Positions 37,364 through 47,794 of a DNA stretch of 64,000 bases are shown here, piece by piece. The DNA is taken from the NCBI GenBank assembly GCA_943788675.1, contig CALSRE010000001.1, positions 423,400 to 487,399 of the forward strand, written 5' to 3'. Source of the DNA: an uncultured bacterium (GTDB lineage: Bacteria > Fidelibacterota > Marinisomatia > Marinisomatales > Marinisomataceae). Position 1 is the stretch's first letter. Each line of letters begins with the position of its first letter. The translations under genes and the position numbers were made by a program. The notes under the pieces were generated by a model. That model searched no databases. It saw nothing but the letters and a program-made list of their open reading frames with translations, and had not been told where the DNA came from.

Positions 37364-37390
37364 AACTAATATTAAAAATTAATATTAGTT
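37364..37390. promoter_or_regulatory. Inverted repeat AACTAATATTAA-aaa-TTAATATTAGTT, candidate operator/hairpin
   Basis: 12-bp perfect arms, 3-nt centre, upstream of 37418 gene. Confidence 0.5.
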
Positions 37391-37417
37391 AAAAGATAAA
37401 ATTAAAAAGGGGAAAAA

Positions 37418-37897
37418 ATGAATACTTTTAAAAAAATGTCGTTGTTTTCAGTTATTTTTTCAATGTTATTTTTAGTATCTTGCGAAGATGATTCGAGCGA
37501 TCCGGCAACTTCTGGAACACTAAATATAACAATTAATGTAACTAATCCTGAAGCATGGCCTTCTGAAGGCACTGTATTTTGCTCATTAGATAAATCATGG
37601 CCTCCATCAGGAGCTCCATATAAATCAGTAGTATTACAGAGTTCTCAAGTCCAAAATGGTCAAATTTCATTGGTCTTTGATAATTTAGATTTTGATACTT
37701 ACAAGCTTCTATCTATTTCTTGGTTAGATCCAAATGATCAAAATCCAGCTACAAACCAATACGTTTGGGGTACACATAGTGGTAGTGCTTTTGAAAATGG
37801 ACAATTTGTATTTTATGCAAATGCTACGCCGTTTAGTTTTGATGCAAACAGTTCTGAGCTAAGCCTGGTAATTAATGCAACCATTTCAACAAACTAA
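37418..37897 (+). CDS. Hypothetical lipoprotein
   Basis: Lipobox FLVSC; conserved-looking beta-rich body WPSEGTVFCSLDKSWPPSGAPYKS. Confidence 0.65.
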   Translation: MNTFKKMSLFSVIFSMLFLVSCEDDSSDPATSGTLNITINVTNPEAWPSEGTVFCSLDKSWPPSGAPYKSVVLQSSQVQNGQISLVFDNLDFDTYKLLSISWLDPNDQNPATNQYVWGTHSGSAFENGQFVFYANATPFSFDANSSELSLVINATISTN

Positions 37898-37916
37898 TTA
37901 ATTCAAATAATGATAT

Positions 37917-37947
37917 AAAAAAAGGCGAATATTATTCGCCTTTTTTT
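37917..37947. terminator. Bidirectional rho-independent terminator
   Basis: aaaaaaa-GGCGAAT-att-ATTCGCC-ttttttt between convergent genes. Confidence 0.93.
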
Positions 37948-37966
37948 ACTAATTATATTAACATTT

Positions 37967-38569
37967 CTATTTCAATTGATCTGCAACAAAGCTCCAATTA
38001 ATAGATTTTTCAAGTAAGGCTTTTACATAGTCTTGTCGTACATTTTTATAATCTAAATAATAAGCATGTTCCCAGACGTCAATTCCCATCAAGGTATTTT
38101 TTCCATAAGCTAATGGATTCTCTGCATTTGGAAGTCCCATTATTTCAAGTTTATCATTATTTTGAACTAACCAGCACCAACCGCTTCCAAAAACTCCAAC
38201 CGATTGTTGAATAAATTGATCTTTAAAGGAGTCAAATCCTCCAAATGCATCTTCAATCATAGAATGTAATTTTCCACTTGGATTGCTTTCACCTCCTGGT
38301 TTCATTTGTTCCCAATAGATGATATGATTCCATGCTTGACCTGCATTATTAAATATTTTTTGCTCTTTATCGTTAAAGCTATGAACAACCACATCTTCTA
38401 AAGACATATCATTGTACTTTGTTCCTTCAGCCAAGGTATTAAGCATATTAAAATATGCTTGGTGATGTTTACCATAATGCAATTGAATTGTATCTGATGA
38501 TATTACTGGTGATAAGTCATTTTCACCATATGGTAGTTCTGGTAAGTTAAATTTTTTTATGTCATTCAT
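37967..38569 (-). CDS. Fe/Mn superoxide dismutase
   Basis: FNLPELPYGENDLSPVISSDTIQLHYGKHHQAYFNMLN; FGSGWCWLV; GIDVWEHAYYLDYKNVRQDYVKA. Confidence 0.95.
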   Translation of the reverse strand: MNDIKKFNLPELPYGENDLSPVISSDTIQLHYGKHHQAYFNMLNTLAEGTKYNDMSLEDVVVHSFNDKEQKIFNNAGQAWNHIIYWEQMKPGGESNPSGKLHSMIEDAFGGFDSFKDQFIQQSVGVFGSGWCWLVQNNDKLEIMGLPNAENPLAYGKNTLMGIDVWEHAYYLDYKNVRQDYVKALLEKSINWSFVADQLK

Positions 38570-38651
38570 AAAAAACTCCTATTAATAAATTATTATGTTA
38601 TAAATTTAGATTCAATTTAGTAGATAATAGATTAACAAGAGAAGGGAAAAT

Positions 38652-39152
38652 ATGACAAAAATAAAATTAGGAGATTTTGAAGTTACACTTAATGGACAGC
38701 TACCATCAGTTGGTAGTCAGCTGCCAGACTTTTTACTAGCTGATGAAAACTTAAGCAATATGACCTTGAATGATTTTAAAGGAAAGAAGTTGGTGTTAAA
38801 TATTTTTCCAAGTATGAACACCCCCGTATGTTCTGCTTCTGTTGTAAAATTCAATCAATTAGCGAGTAGTTTTGAAAATACAATAGTATTATGTATCTCC
38901 AGAGATTTAGCATTCGGACATAAACAGTTTTGTATTAATAACAATATTGAAAATGTTGTATTTCTTTCAGATATGAGAAGTGAAAATTTTGCAAACAATC
39001 TTGGAATTTTACATACTAACGGTAAGTTTCAAGGACTATTAGCAAGATCAGTGATCGTTGTTGATGAAGATAAAAATATTATTTATACAGAATTAGTACC
39101 TCAAACCGGTCAAGAGCCTAATTATGATAAGGTTATAGAGGTTCTTACTTAG
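38652..39152 (+). CDS. tpx: Thiol peroxidase
   Basis: GSQLPDFLLADENLSNMTLNDFKGKKLVLNIFPSMNTPVCSASVVKFN; SDMRSENFANNLGI. Confidence 0.92.
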   Translation: MTKIKLGDFEVTLNGQLPSVGSQLPDFLLADENLSNMTLNDFKGKKLVLNIFPSMNTPVCSASVVKFNQLASSFENTIVLCISRDLAFGHKQFCINNNIENVVFLSDMRSENFANNLGILHTNGKFQGLLARSVIVVDEDKNIIYTELVPQTGQEPNYDKVIEVLT

Positions 39153-40026
39153 TAATAAGAACTGGGCAATTACATTTTTGAGCAATACTAATTGGTTTGC
39201 TACCAAAAAAATATTTCATAATGGGATTTTTTGGCGAAACACCTAAAATAATAATGCTATCATCTTTGGCATGATCAACAATTGCATTTACAGTTGAACC
39301 TTCAAGAATTTTTGTACTAGCATTAATTTTATTTTTTAAAAACTTATTCTTAGTTCTCAAAAGAAGCTTATCAGTTTTTTCATGTGATTTTTTATTTTCA
39401 TAAACTGCTACAATTTCAACTGTTAATTTATATGATTTAGCAAAATTAATAGCTGTATCGATAGCTTTTTCAGAACCTTTGGAATCATTTACCGGAAGCA
39501 GTATTTTATATTTTTTACTAACAGAATAATTTTTAACTACAAATACAGCACTATCAATAAACTGGATTAGTTTATTGTGAATGCCTTTATTTCCTCCACC
39601 TCCAATGATAGTAATATCATGTTTATTTGCTTCAACCTCATCTTTAAGCTGTTCAATTATTTCACCAGTTCGCATAATTAGATCTATATTATCTGAGTAT
39701 TGCTCTTTCAGAAGAACTTTCATTCTGGAATTTTCTTCATCAACCAATAAATAATCATCAAATTTGTTTGTATCAGTTTCTTCAATATATTTTTTTGATA
39801 TTAGGAAATCATATGCCCATTCTAGTGTTCTAATTCCAGGTCTGTAAAGTTGACGATCGTCAAGATTTTGGTGAACGACACTAACATCTTTTTCTGAAAA
39901 CTGACTAATTTTTTTCCCAACATAAGCTATTGTTGTTGAAGATTTAAAAGAATTAGCAATTTTCATTCCTAGGTCAAGCGTAGGTTTAGAAAACTCTTTT
40001 CCTCCAATAGCAATTAATATCTTCAA
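39145..40026 (-). CDS. Universal stress protein, probably two domains
   Basis: C-terminal KYKILLPVNDSKGSEKAIDTAINFAKSY...IILGVSPKNPIMKYFFGSKPISIAQKCNCPVLI. Confidence 0.82.
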   Translation of the reverse strand: MKILIAIGGKEFSKPTLDLGMKIANSFKSSTTIAYVGKKISQFSEKDVSVVHQNLDDRQLYRPGIRTLEWAYDFLISKKYIEETDTNKFDDYLLVDEENSRMKVLLKEQYSDNIDLIMRTGEIIEQLKDEVEANKHDITIIGGGGNKGIHNKLIQFIDSAVFVVKNYSVSKKYKILLPVNDSKGSEKAIDTAINFAKSYKLTVEIVAVYENKKSHEKTDKLLLRTKNKFLKNKINASTKILEGSTVNAIVDHAKDDSIIILGVSPKNPIMKYFFGSKPISIAQKCNCPVLITK

Positions 40027-41432
40027 AGCGTTACCCAGTAAAATTGTGACATTAGATATAAGATAAGAATCGATATAATAAACATCAATATACCAACTCT
40101 AAAAAATACTTTTGTTGAAACAAGTCCAGTTGAATAAATAATCATTGCTGTTGGAGAAGAAATGACTGTTAAAAAAGAAAATCCAGATGCGATTGCAGAT
40201 GAAAGAGCAAAAGATATATCAGTTGGATGTAGCTCAATAGCCATGGGACCAATTAGAGAAACCGTTGCTGAGCTTGTAAAAAAGTTTGCTGTAAGACCTG
40301 ATAAGATTGCCATTATCGACCAACTTACATTCATTGAATTAGAAGGTAGTGAATTTAACAATTCATTAAATTTTATTACTAGCCATGACGAAGCTCCGGT
40401 TTCATTGATTTGAAACCCTAATGAAATTGTTGCAGCAAATAATAAAATTACTCCCCAATTGGTATTCTTATTGATTTCCTCCCATGTAATCATACCAAAA
40501 ATCATAAAAGTTAGTGCTCCACCAAGTGCAATAATACCTAATCCATAAATATCATTAAAAGTAAACCAGCTAGCAATAATTGCGATAATTATTAAACATG
40601 AAAAAAGGTGATTAATATCTTTTTTGACGCTTCTATTTTCAACATTTTTCTTATAGCCACGCATTTTTATATTTTTTAGCGAAGAAGGAAAGGCGAATTG
40701 CAAAACGAAATATGCAACAATTAATTGAATAATTAATATCGGATATGCATGTTTCATCCATTTCCAGTAATCAATATGAACATTACTAAATTCTTGAAGA
40801 TAGTTAATCATTATGACATTTCTTGCTCCGCCTGAAGGAGTTCCAATTGACCCAATAATTGTTCCATATGCTATTGAAAAAAGTGTGATTAAAACTGCAT
40901 TTTTACCATCCGTTTGTTGTGTGTCTATATTTTTAATTACAGACAAGCCAATTGGTAGCATTATTGCTATCACAGTATGTTCGCCTAAAAACGAAGAAAG
41001 AATAGCAGAGATTGACATTAGACCAGCTAAAAACATTCTCTTACTTTTGCCAAAAATAAAAACTATAGATCTTGCCAGTCTTATATCAAGACCTTGATGT
41101 ACGATTGCAATTGCAAACATTAAGGATCCCATAACAAAAAGTACCGCATCATTCATAAAAGAAGATGCTACTTGATCAGGAGGAGCAACTTCTAAGACTA
41201 CCTGCAAAACTAATGTCAATAGAGCTATTGCAGGAAATGGAATGGGTTCAAATGTTACAAGCATAAAAACAAGTACTAGTATAATTAAGCTGTGATAGGC
41301 TGGAACAGAGAGACCAATTGGCGTGCTTAAATTCAATAGAAATATTGAAACCAAAATACTATAAACGAACCATTTCTTTTGTGAAAACCAAAACAAAATT
41401 GATGAAGAGATTATTTTATATGATTCATTCAT
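40023..41432 (-). CDS. SLC13/DASS-type anion:Na+ symporter family transporter
   Basis: Multi-TM; GEHTVIAIMLPIGLSV; IGSIGTPSGGARNVIMINYL; WGVILLFAATISLGFQINETGASSW. Confidence 0.82.
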   Translation of the reverse strand: MNESYKIISSSILFWFSQKKWFVYSILVSIFLLNLSTPIGLSVPAYHSLIILVLVFMLVTFEPIPFPAIALLTLVLQVVLEVAPPDQVASSFMNDAVLFVMGSLMFAIAIVHQGLDIRLARSIVFIFGKSKRMFLAGLMSISAILSSFLGEHTVIAIMLPIGLSVIKNIDTQQTDGKNAVLITLFSIAYGTIIGSIGTPSGGARNVIMINYLQEFSNVHIDYWKWMKHAYPILIIQLIVAYFVLQFAFPSSLKNIKMRGYKKNVENRSVKKDINHLFSCLIIIAIIASWFTFNDIYGLGIIALGGALTFMIFGMITWEEINKNTNWGVILLFAATISLGFQINETGASSWLVIKFNELLNSLPSNSMNVSWSIMAILSGLTANFFTSSATVSLIGPMAIELHPTDISFALSSAIASGFSFLTVISSPTAMIIYSTGLVSTKVFFRVGILMFIISILILYLMSQFYWVTL

Positions 41433-41562
41433 GAATTCTAATTTATCTAATTTAATGAAAAAAAGTTAATACTTAAGTTTTATAGCTTGACTGAATACCA
41501 ATATAGATGTAATGTTTACACGTAATTTTTAAAAATTATTTAAGTATTTTTTAAGAGATAAA

Positions 41563-42210
41563 ATGCAACTATTTCCAAAATGGACAAATAACTTTCCAGG
41601 GATTTTCCTGATAGCAGTTTTTCTGCTGATTTTTTCGCTATCTTCTTTTTTATGGTACTATGGTTCCCCTTATTATACAGATGTTGGATATGCTCCATCA
41701 CAACCAGTCCCATACAGTCATAAATTGCATGCTGGGGATATGGGTATAGATTGTCGTTATTGTCATGTTGGGGTTGAGCAAGGATATTCTGCAGTTATTC
41801 CTCCCACAGAAACTTGTATGGGATGCCATACTTATGTCAAAACTGATAGTGAAAAATTAAAACTTGTTAGAGAAAGTTGGGAAACTGGTAAGCCTATTGA
41901 ATGGATTAAGGTGCACATGCTTCCTGAGTACGCATATTTTAATCACAGTGTTCATGTTAATTCAGGTGTCGCATGTATATCATGTCACGGTAATGTTGCT
42001 GAGATGGAGATTGTTTATCAGGTACAGCCACTAAGTATGGATTGGTGTTTAGATTGTCATAGATCAGATGCACCAGAAGTTAGACCTGTAAATGAAGTTA
42101 CAAATATGTATTGGACACCCCCTGCAGATTATGATCAATTTGTATCATCATGGGTTGCGGAGCATGGTGAAGAAAGACCAGTTGGAGATTGTCAAAAATG
42201 TCACAGATAG
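41563..42210 (+). CDS. actA: ACIII pentaheme cytochrome c subunit
   Basis: Five CxxCH motifs (CRYCH, CMGCH, CISCH, CLDCH, CQKCH). Confidence 0.9.
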   Translation: MQLFPKWTNNFPGIFLIAVFLLIFSLSSFLWYYGSPYYTDVGYAPSQPVPYSHKLHAGDMGIDCRYCHVGVEQGYSAVIPPTETCMGCHTYVKTDSEKLKLVRESWETGKPIEWIKVHMLPEYAYFNHSVHVNSGVACISCHGNVAEMEIVYQVQPLSMDWCLDCHRSDAPEVRPVNEVTNMYWTPPADYDQFVSSWVAEHGEERPVGDCQKCHR

Positions 42211-45200
42211 ATAAGAAAAATCAAGAATTTGTTAAAACTAACTCTCATCAGATGAATAGTTCTGAAAATAATGAGTTTGGTTACTGGAAAAGTTTAAAAG
42301 ATATTTCTTCAGAAGAAGATTACAATCGTTTCCTAAAGCAATCTGATCATAATGAAGATAATGGTCTTTCCAGAAGGAATTTTTTATCTCTAATTGCAGC
42401 TTCAGTTGCATTGGCAGGATTAGAGGGTTGTAAAAAGCCAGTTCAGAAAATTATTCCTTATGTTGAAGCTGAAATAGGTACTATTCCAGGCATACCGAAA
42501 TATTATGCAAGCACAATTCCGTGGAAAAATAATGCTTTAGGTGTTGTAATTGAAAATCATGACGAAAGGCCAGTTAAGGTAGAAGGAAACGAGAAGCACC
42601 CATCAACTCTAGGAAAGTCTAATGCATTTTCTCAGGCTAGTACAATTGAAATGTATGATCCAGATAGAGCTAGAGGGGTAAAATACAACGGTAAAAAAGT
42701 AGATTGGTCAGAATATCTGAAGTTTGCTAAAGATATTAATAAAGGTGACGGAAAAGGATTAGCAGTTTTAATGCAAGAATCTTCTTCTCCAACTATTAAA
42801 TCAATTCAAAACGATTTTAAGACAAAGTTTCCTAGTGCAAGCTGGGTTTCTTATGAATCTGTGAATAATGAAAACCTTTACAAGGGAATTGAAAAAGCAT
42901 TTTCAAAAAAATTACAGCCAATTTATAGATTAGAAAATGCACAAATAATTGTTTCTCTAGGTTCAGATTTTTTAGGTGTTGATGACAATAATATTTATAA
43001 TACAAGAAAATTTGCTCAAAATAGAGATATTATTGATGAAAATAGTACAATGAATAGACTGTATGTAGCAGAAAGTTCTATTACTTCTACTGGCTCTAGC
43101 GCTGACCACAGATTGAATGTTCCTCAACATGAGATGGAAAGTATTTTAGCAGAACTGTCCTATGAGCTGAAAAAGCTTGGGCTTTCAGTAGATGCGAACA
43201 AAGTAAAAAGCTCAAATAATTTATGGATTAAAGCCGCTGCTGAAGATTTAATGAGCAATAGAGGAGATTCTATTATTTTAGGTGGATCACAACTTTCGCC
43301 AGAATTTCATCAACTAATTGCATTATTAAACAATCAATTAAATGCTCCTGTAGATTATTACCCTCTCAGTTTATCTCAGGTCTCATCTTTAGCAGATTTT
43401 AAATCTTTATGCGATGATATTAAAAATAACAAAATAAAAAACTTAATTATCTTAGGAGCAAATCCTGTATATGATTCTCCAGCTGATTTTAATTTTGGAG
43501 ATCTACTTAAAAATGTTCCAAATTCAGTTCATTTAACAAATATATTAGATGAAACTTCTAAGCTATGTTCTTGGAATATTGCAATGACCCATTATTTTGA
43601 GTGTTGGGGTGATGCAATGTCATATGATGGTTTTGTAAGTATTGTTCAGCCTCAAATAATGCCATTATTTGATTCTAAAAGTGCCATTCAGGTTCTGACT
43701 CCATTGGTATACTCAAAAGAGCTTAGTTCTTATGATACTGTTAAAAATGTTTGGAAGTCAGATATTGTTAAATCAGGAAATTTTGAAAGAGAGTGGGAAA
43801 AAGTTCTTCACGATGGATTGTATAAGAATACAATTATAAAAAAAGAACAAGTTAGACCTTCATCAAAAACCTCTACAACGCAATTAAATAATTTTATCAA
43901 GCTTGATGATAATAAATTTGAAATTGTATTTAATGCTTCTTCCTCAGTTTATGATGGAAGATTTGCTAACAATGGCTGGTTGCAAGAAATTCCAAAGCCA
44001 GTAACAAGTTTGACTTGGGACAATGCAGCATTAATTAGTATTAAAGTTGCAAAAAAATTAAATATTAAAAACGGTCAAATGATTGAAATTAAAATTGATA
44101 ATAAGTCTATTAAACTTCCAGCTTGGATAACTCCTGGACAAAATCAAAAATCTATTTCTCTAGAGCTTGGTTATGGAAGAGAATTTGAAGGAAGACTTGG
44201 AAACGGCGTTGGATTCAATGTTTATCCTTTGAGGATGTCTAGCAATCCTAGCTATTCACTTAATGCTTCAATTTCAGTTTTAGATGAAACTTACCCACTA
44301 GCATCTACTCAAGATCATCATGGGTTAGAGGAAGATCAGTATGCAGCTCCAGGATTTGATAAATTATCAAATAATGAAGTTCAGTCTAGAATTCCTGAAC
44401 TTGTCAAACAGTCAACTCTAGATTATTATAAGGATAATCCAGATTGGGTTCAGAAAAAAGTTGAAGAACACAAGCCAGACAAGAAAAGAAGCTGGGCTGA
44501 CCATTCAATGTACAATCCTGAACCTGAATATGATTATTCAAAAGGACCTCAATGGGGAATGTCAATAGATTTGACTAGCTGTACATCTTGTAATGCATGT
44601 TCAATTGCATGTCAAAGTGAAAACAATATTCCTGTTGTAGGAAAGCAGCAAGTTATGAATGGTCGAGAAATGCATTGGATTAGAATAGATAATTATTTTG
44701 CAGGTGATCCTGATAATCCAGAAATGTCAACACAGTCTGTAGCATGTGTGCATTGCGAGTTAGCTCCTTGTGAAACAGTATGTCCTGTAGCTGCTACAAC
44801 ACACTCCAGTGACGGTGTAAACCAAATGACTTACAATAGATGCTTAGGAACAAGATATTGTGCCAATAATTGTCCTTATAAAGTTAGAAAATTTAATTTT
44901 TATAATTATACTCGCGATCTTCCTGAAGTTGTTCAAATGGCAATGAATCCTGATGTATCTATAAGATTTAGAGGGGTTATGGAAAAATGTACATATTGCT
45001 ATCAAAGAGTAAGTGCTGCTCGTATTTCTGCTGAAAATGAAAATCGCGAAATTCAAGATGGTGATTTTCAAGTGGCTTGTCAGCAATCTTGCCCTGCAGA
45101 TGCAATCAAATTTGGTGACATAAATGATCCAAATAGCGCAGTAAGTAAGGCAAAAAGAAGAAATCGTGATTATGCTTTACTAGCTCATTTAGGAACAGCT

Positions 45201-45281
45201 CCAAGAACCACATATTTAGCTAAAATTAGAAATCAAAATCCAAAATTAAGCTCAAATGCTCATAATGGGAGTCATCACTAG
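42198..45281 (+). CDS. actB: ACIII molybdopterin-like/Fe-S subunit
   Basis: SRRNFLSLIAASVALAGLEGCKKPVQKIIPYVEAE; C-terminal ferredoxin-like CTSCNACSIACQSENNIPVVGK, CVHCELAPCETVCPVAAT. Confidence 0.93.
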   Translation: MSQIDKKNQEFVKTNSHQMNSSENNEFGYWKSLKDISSEEDYNRFLKQSDHNEDNGLSRRNFLSLIAASVALAGLEGCKKPVQKIIPYVEAEIGTIPGIPKYYASTIPWKNNALGVVIENHDERPVKVEGNEKHPSTLGKSNAFSQASTIEMYDPDRARGVKYNGKKVDWSEYLKFAKDINKGDGKGLAVLMQESSSPTIKSIQNDFKTKFPSASWVSYESVNNENLYKGIEKAFSKKLQPIYRLENAQIIVSLGSDFLGVDDNNIYNTRKFAQNRDIIDENSTMNRLYVAESSITSTGSSADHRLNVPQHEMESILAELSYELKKLGLSVDANKVKSSNNLWIKAAAEDLMSNRGDSIILGGSQLSPEFHQLIALLNNQLNAPVDYYPLSLSQVSSLADFKSLCDDIKNNKIKNLIILGANPVYDSPADFNFGDLLKNVPNSVHLTNILDETSKLCSWNIAMTHYFECWGDAMSYDGFVSIVQPQIMPLFDSKSAIQVLTPLVYSKELSSYDTVKNVWKSDIVKSGNFEREWEKVLHDGLYKNTIIKKEQVRPSSKTSTTQLNNFIKLDDNKFEIVFNASSSVYDGRFANNGWLQEIPKPVTSLTWDNAALISIKVAKKLNIKNGQMIEIKIDNKSIKLPAWITPGQNQKSISLELGYGREFEGRLGNGVGFNVYPLRMSSNPSYSLNASISVLDETYPLASTQDHHGLEEDQYAAPGFDKLSNNEVQSRIPELVKQSTLDYYKDNPDWVQKKVEEHKPDKKRSWADHSMYNPEPEYDYSKGPQWGMSIDLTSCTSCNACSIACQSENNIPVVGKQQVMNGREMHWIRIDNYFAGDPDNPEMSTQSVACVHCELAPCETVCPVAATTHSSDGVNQMTYNRCLGTRYCANNCPYKVRKFNFYNYTRDLPEVVQMAMNPDVSIRFRGVMEKCTYCYQRVSAARISAENENREIQDGDFQVACQQSCPADAIKFGDINDPNSAVSKAKRRNRDYALLAHLGTAPRTTYLAKIRNQNPKLSSNAHNGSHH

Positions 45282-46670
45282 ATGTCAAATGAAGCAATGA
45301 AATCAAAAGCTCAAATTAGAGCTGAAAAACTTTTGCCTGGTAACCAGGATTTCACATCAATTACTAATGATATTGCTGGTGTGCCAGAACAAAAAAAGAC
45401 ACCAATACAATGGTGGCTATTGTTTGGTTTTGCATTATCTCTTTTAGCTATCTTTGCCGGAAGCGTAGGCTTCTTAATATGGGAAGGTACTGGAATTTGG
45501 GGTATCAACAATCCTGTTTTCTGGGGATGGGCAATTATTAATTTTGTTTGGTGGGTTGGTATTGGGCATGCCGGTACATTAATTTCAGCTATTTTGCATC
45601 TGTTTAGGCAGAATTGGAGAAATGCTATTAATCGTTTTGCTGAAACAATGACTCTGTTTGCAGTTATTTGTGCTCTTGTCTTTCCAGGTATTCATGTTGG
45701 TAGAATTTGGGTTGCTTATTGGTTTTTACCCATTCCAAATCAAATGGGAATGTGGCCTAACATGAGAAGTCCTCTTATATGGGACTTTTTTGCTGTATTC
45801 ACTTACTTTACTGTCTCATTACTATTTTGGTATACTGGTTTAATCCCTGACTTAGCTACTTTAAGAGATAGGGCAAAAGGATTAAAAAAGAAAGTATATG
45901 GATTCTTCGCCCTTGGGTGGAGAGGTGGAAACAGACAGTGGCAACATTATGAATTAGCTTATCTAGTTTTAGCTGGAATTTCAACGCCACTTGTATTATC
46001 CGTACACAGTGTTGTTAGTTCTGACTTTGCTACCAGTGTAATCCCAGGCTGGCATACAACAATATTTCCTCCATATTTTGTTGCTGGAGCGATTTATTCT
46101 GGATTCGGAATGGTAATGACATTATCAATTATTGCTAGAAAAGTATATAATCTTGGACACATAATAACAGTAGAGCATTTAGATAAAATGGCTCAAATAA
46201 TGCTGCTTACAGGTTGTATGGTAGGTTATGCATATTCAATGGAATTCTTTGTTGCTTGGTACAGTGGAAATCAATACGAATCTTTTGCTTTCGTTAATAG
46301 AGCTTTAGGTCCATATTGGTGGGGCTACTGGGCTATGATATTTTGTAATGTTGTTGTACCGCAATTTTTTTGGTTTGAAAAATATAGAAGACATATACCA
46401 TTCTTATTTATAACCTCTATTTTAGTCAACATAGGAATGTGGTTTGAGCGTTTTGTTATTGTTGTTATTACTTTACACAGAGATTTCATGCCAGGAGCTT
46501 GGGCAATGTATAACCCTACAATATGGGATGTATCAATTTATTTAGGTACCTTCGGTCTATTCTTTACAGGTTTCTTATTGTTTTTAAGATTTTTACCAAT
46601 GGTATCTATTGCAGAGGCAAAATTGGTTTTGCCAGAATCAAACCCTCATCATGGACATGATCATGAATAA
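45282..46670 (+). CDS. actC: ACIII NrfD-like membrane subunit
   Basis: [48 protein letters not shown]. Confidence 0.93.
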   Translation: MSNEAMKSKAQIRAEKLLPGNQDFTSITNDIAGVPEQKKTPIQWWLLFGFALSLLAIFAGSVGFLIWEGTGIWGINNPVFWGWAIINFVWWVGIGHAGTLISAILHLFRQNWRNAINRFAETMTLFAVICALVFPGIHVGRIWVAYWFLPIPNQMGMWPNMRSPLIWDFFAVFTYFTVSLLFWYTGLIPDLATLRDRAKGLKKKVYGFFALGWRGGNRQWQHYELAYLVLAGISTPLVLSVHSVVSSDFATSVIPGWHTTIFPPYFVAGAIYSGFGMVMTLSIIARKVYNLGHIITVEHLDKMAQIMLLTGCMVGYAYSMEFFVAWYSGNQYESFAFVNRALGPYWWGYWAMIFCNVVVPQFFWFEKYRRHIPFLFITSILVNIGMWFERFVIVVITLHRDFMPGAWAMYNPTIWDVSIYLGTFGLFFTGFLLFLRFLPMVSIAEAKLVLPESNPHHGHDHE

Positions 46671-47196
46671 GTATGGAGTCTTAGCTAGGTTTGACAGTCC
46701 TCAATCTTTGGTGCATGCCGCAGAAAAAGTAAGAGATGAGGGATTTATCAATTTTGACTGTCATTCACCATTCCCTATACATGGAATGGATGATGCAATG
46801 GGCTTAAAACGATCAAAATTAGGCTATCTTATTGGCGCAATGGGTTTAACCGGAGCTTTGTTTGGTTTTGGATTGCAGTCATGGATTCATTCAATTGAAT
46901 ATCCAATGAATATCAGTGGAAAGCCTTTTTTTGCTTATCCGGCATATGCAATTATTACATTTGAATTAATGGTTTTATTTAGTGCTTTTGGCGCAGTTTT
47001 TGGAATGATGTTTTTTAATAGAATTCCAAGATTTCATCATCCTGTATTTTACTCTGAAAAATTTTCAGATGTTAGTAGCGATGCTTTCTATGTTAGTATT
47101 GAAGTCGATGATCCAAAATATGACGAAAACAAAGTTATTTCTTTTTTACAGGGTTTAGGCGGTACAGAAATTGAGGTTTTAAAAGATGAGAATTAA
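46663..47196 (+). CDS. actD: ACIII DUF3341 subunit
   Basis: [51 protein letters not shown]. Confidence 0.93.
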   Translation: MNKYGVLARFDSPQSLVHAAEKVRDEGFINFDCHSPFPIHGMDDAMGLKRSKLGYLIGAMGLTGALFGFGLQSWIHSIEYPMNISGKPFFAYPAYAIITFELMVLFSAFGAVFGMMFFNRIPRFHHPVFYSEKFSDVSSDAFYVSIEVDDPKYDENKVISFLQGLGGTEIEVLKDEN

Positions 47197-47794
47197 TCTA
47201 ATTATCCTTTCAGTTTTGTTGTTAACTGGTTGTTTCAGAGGTTCCAAATTTGAAAATACTCCTATTCACTTAAATCCTAATATGGATAACCAGCAAAAGT
47301 ATAGATCTTTAGAAGAAAGTAATTTTTTTGAAGATGGTTCTACAATGAGAAAGCCAATTGAAGGAACTGTCGCTAGAGGTATGATTGCAGAAAATCATTC
47401 TTACATTAGTGGAAAAAATGATGATAACTCTTATTTGATAAATAATCCTGTTGAATTAACAGCAGAGATATTAAATAGAGGTCAAGATAGATATAATATT
47501 TATTGTAGCGTATGTCATTCTCAAGTTGGAAATGGAAAAGGTATCGTTACACAATATGATTATCCAGTTATTCCTGCTAATTTACATGACCAAAGGATTA
47601 GAGAACAAGCTGATGGAGAAATGTATAATACTATAGTTTATGGTTTGCGAAGTATGCCAGCTTATGGATATCAACTTAATACGGAAGATGTTTGGTCTAT
47701 TATTCATTATGTTAGAGCTCTGCAAAGAAGTCAAAATGCTACCTTTGAAGACTTACCAAAAGAAGAACAAGATAAATTGAATGGCAAATCATGA
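47186..47794 (+). CDS. actE: ACIII monoheme cytochrome c lipoprotein
   Basis: Lipobox LLTGC; YNIYCSVCHSQVGNGKGIV; GLRSMPAYGYQL. Confidence 0.9.
   Translation: MRINLIILSVLLLTGCFRGSKFENTPIHLNPNMDNQQKYRSLEESNFFEDGSTMRKPIEGTVARGMIAENHSYISGKNDDNSYLINNPVELTAEILNRGQDRYNIYCSVCHSQVGNGKGIVTQYDYPVIPANLHDQRIREQADGEMYNTIVYGLRSMPAYGYQLNTEDVWSIIHYVRALQRSQNATFEDLPKEEQDKLNGKS

Noticed and set aside
40162-41097. Plus-strand ORFs 40162..40413 and 40813..41097 inside the transporter
   Set aside because: Antisense shadows of the long minus-strand transporter ORF.
41523-41538. Palindrome TAATTTTTAAAAATTA upstream of actA
   Set aside because: Pure A/T run symmetry expected by chance in such an AT-rich genome.
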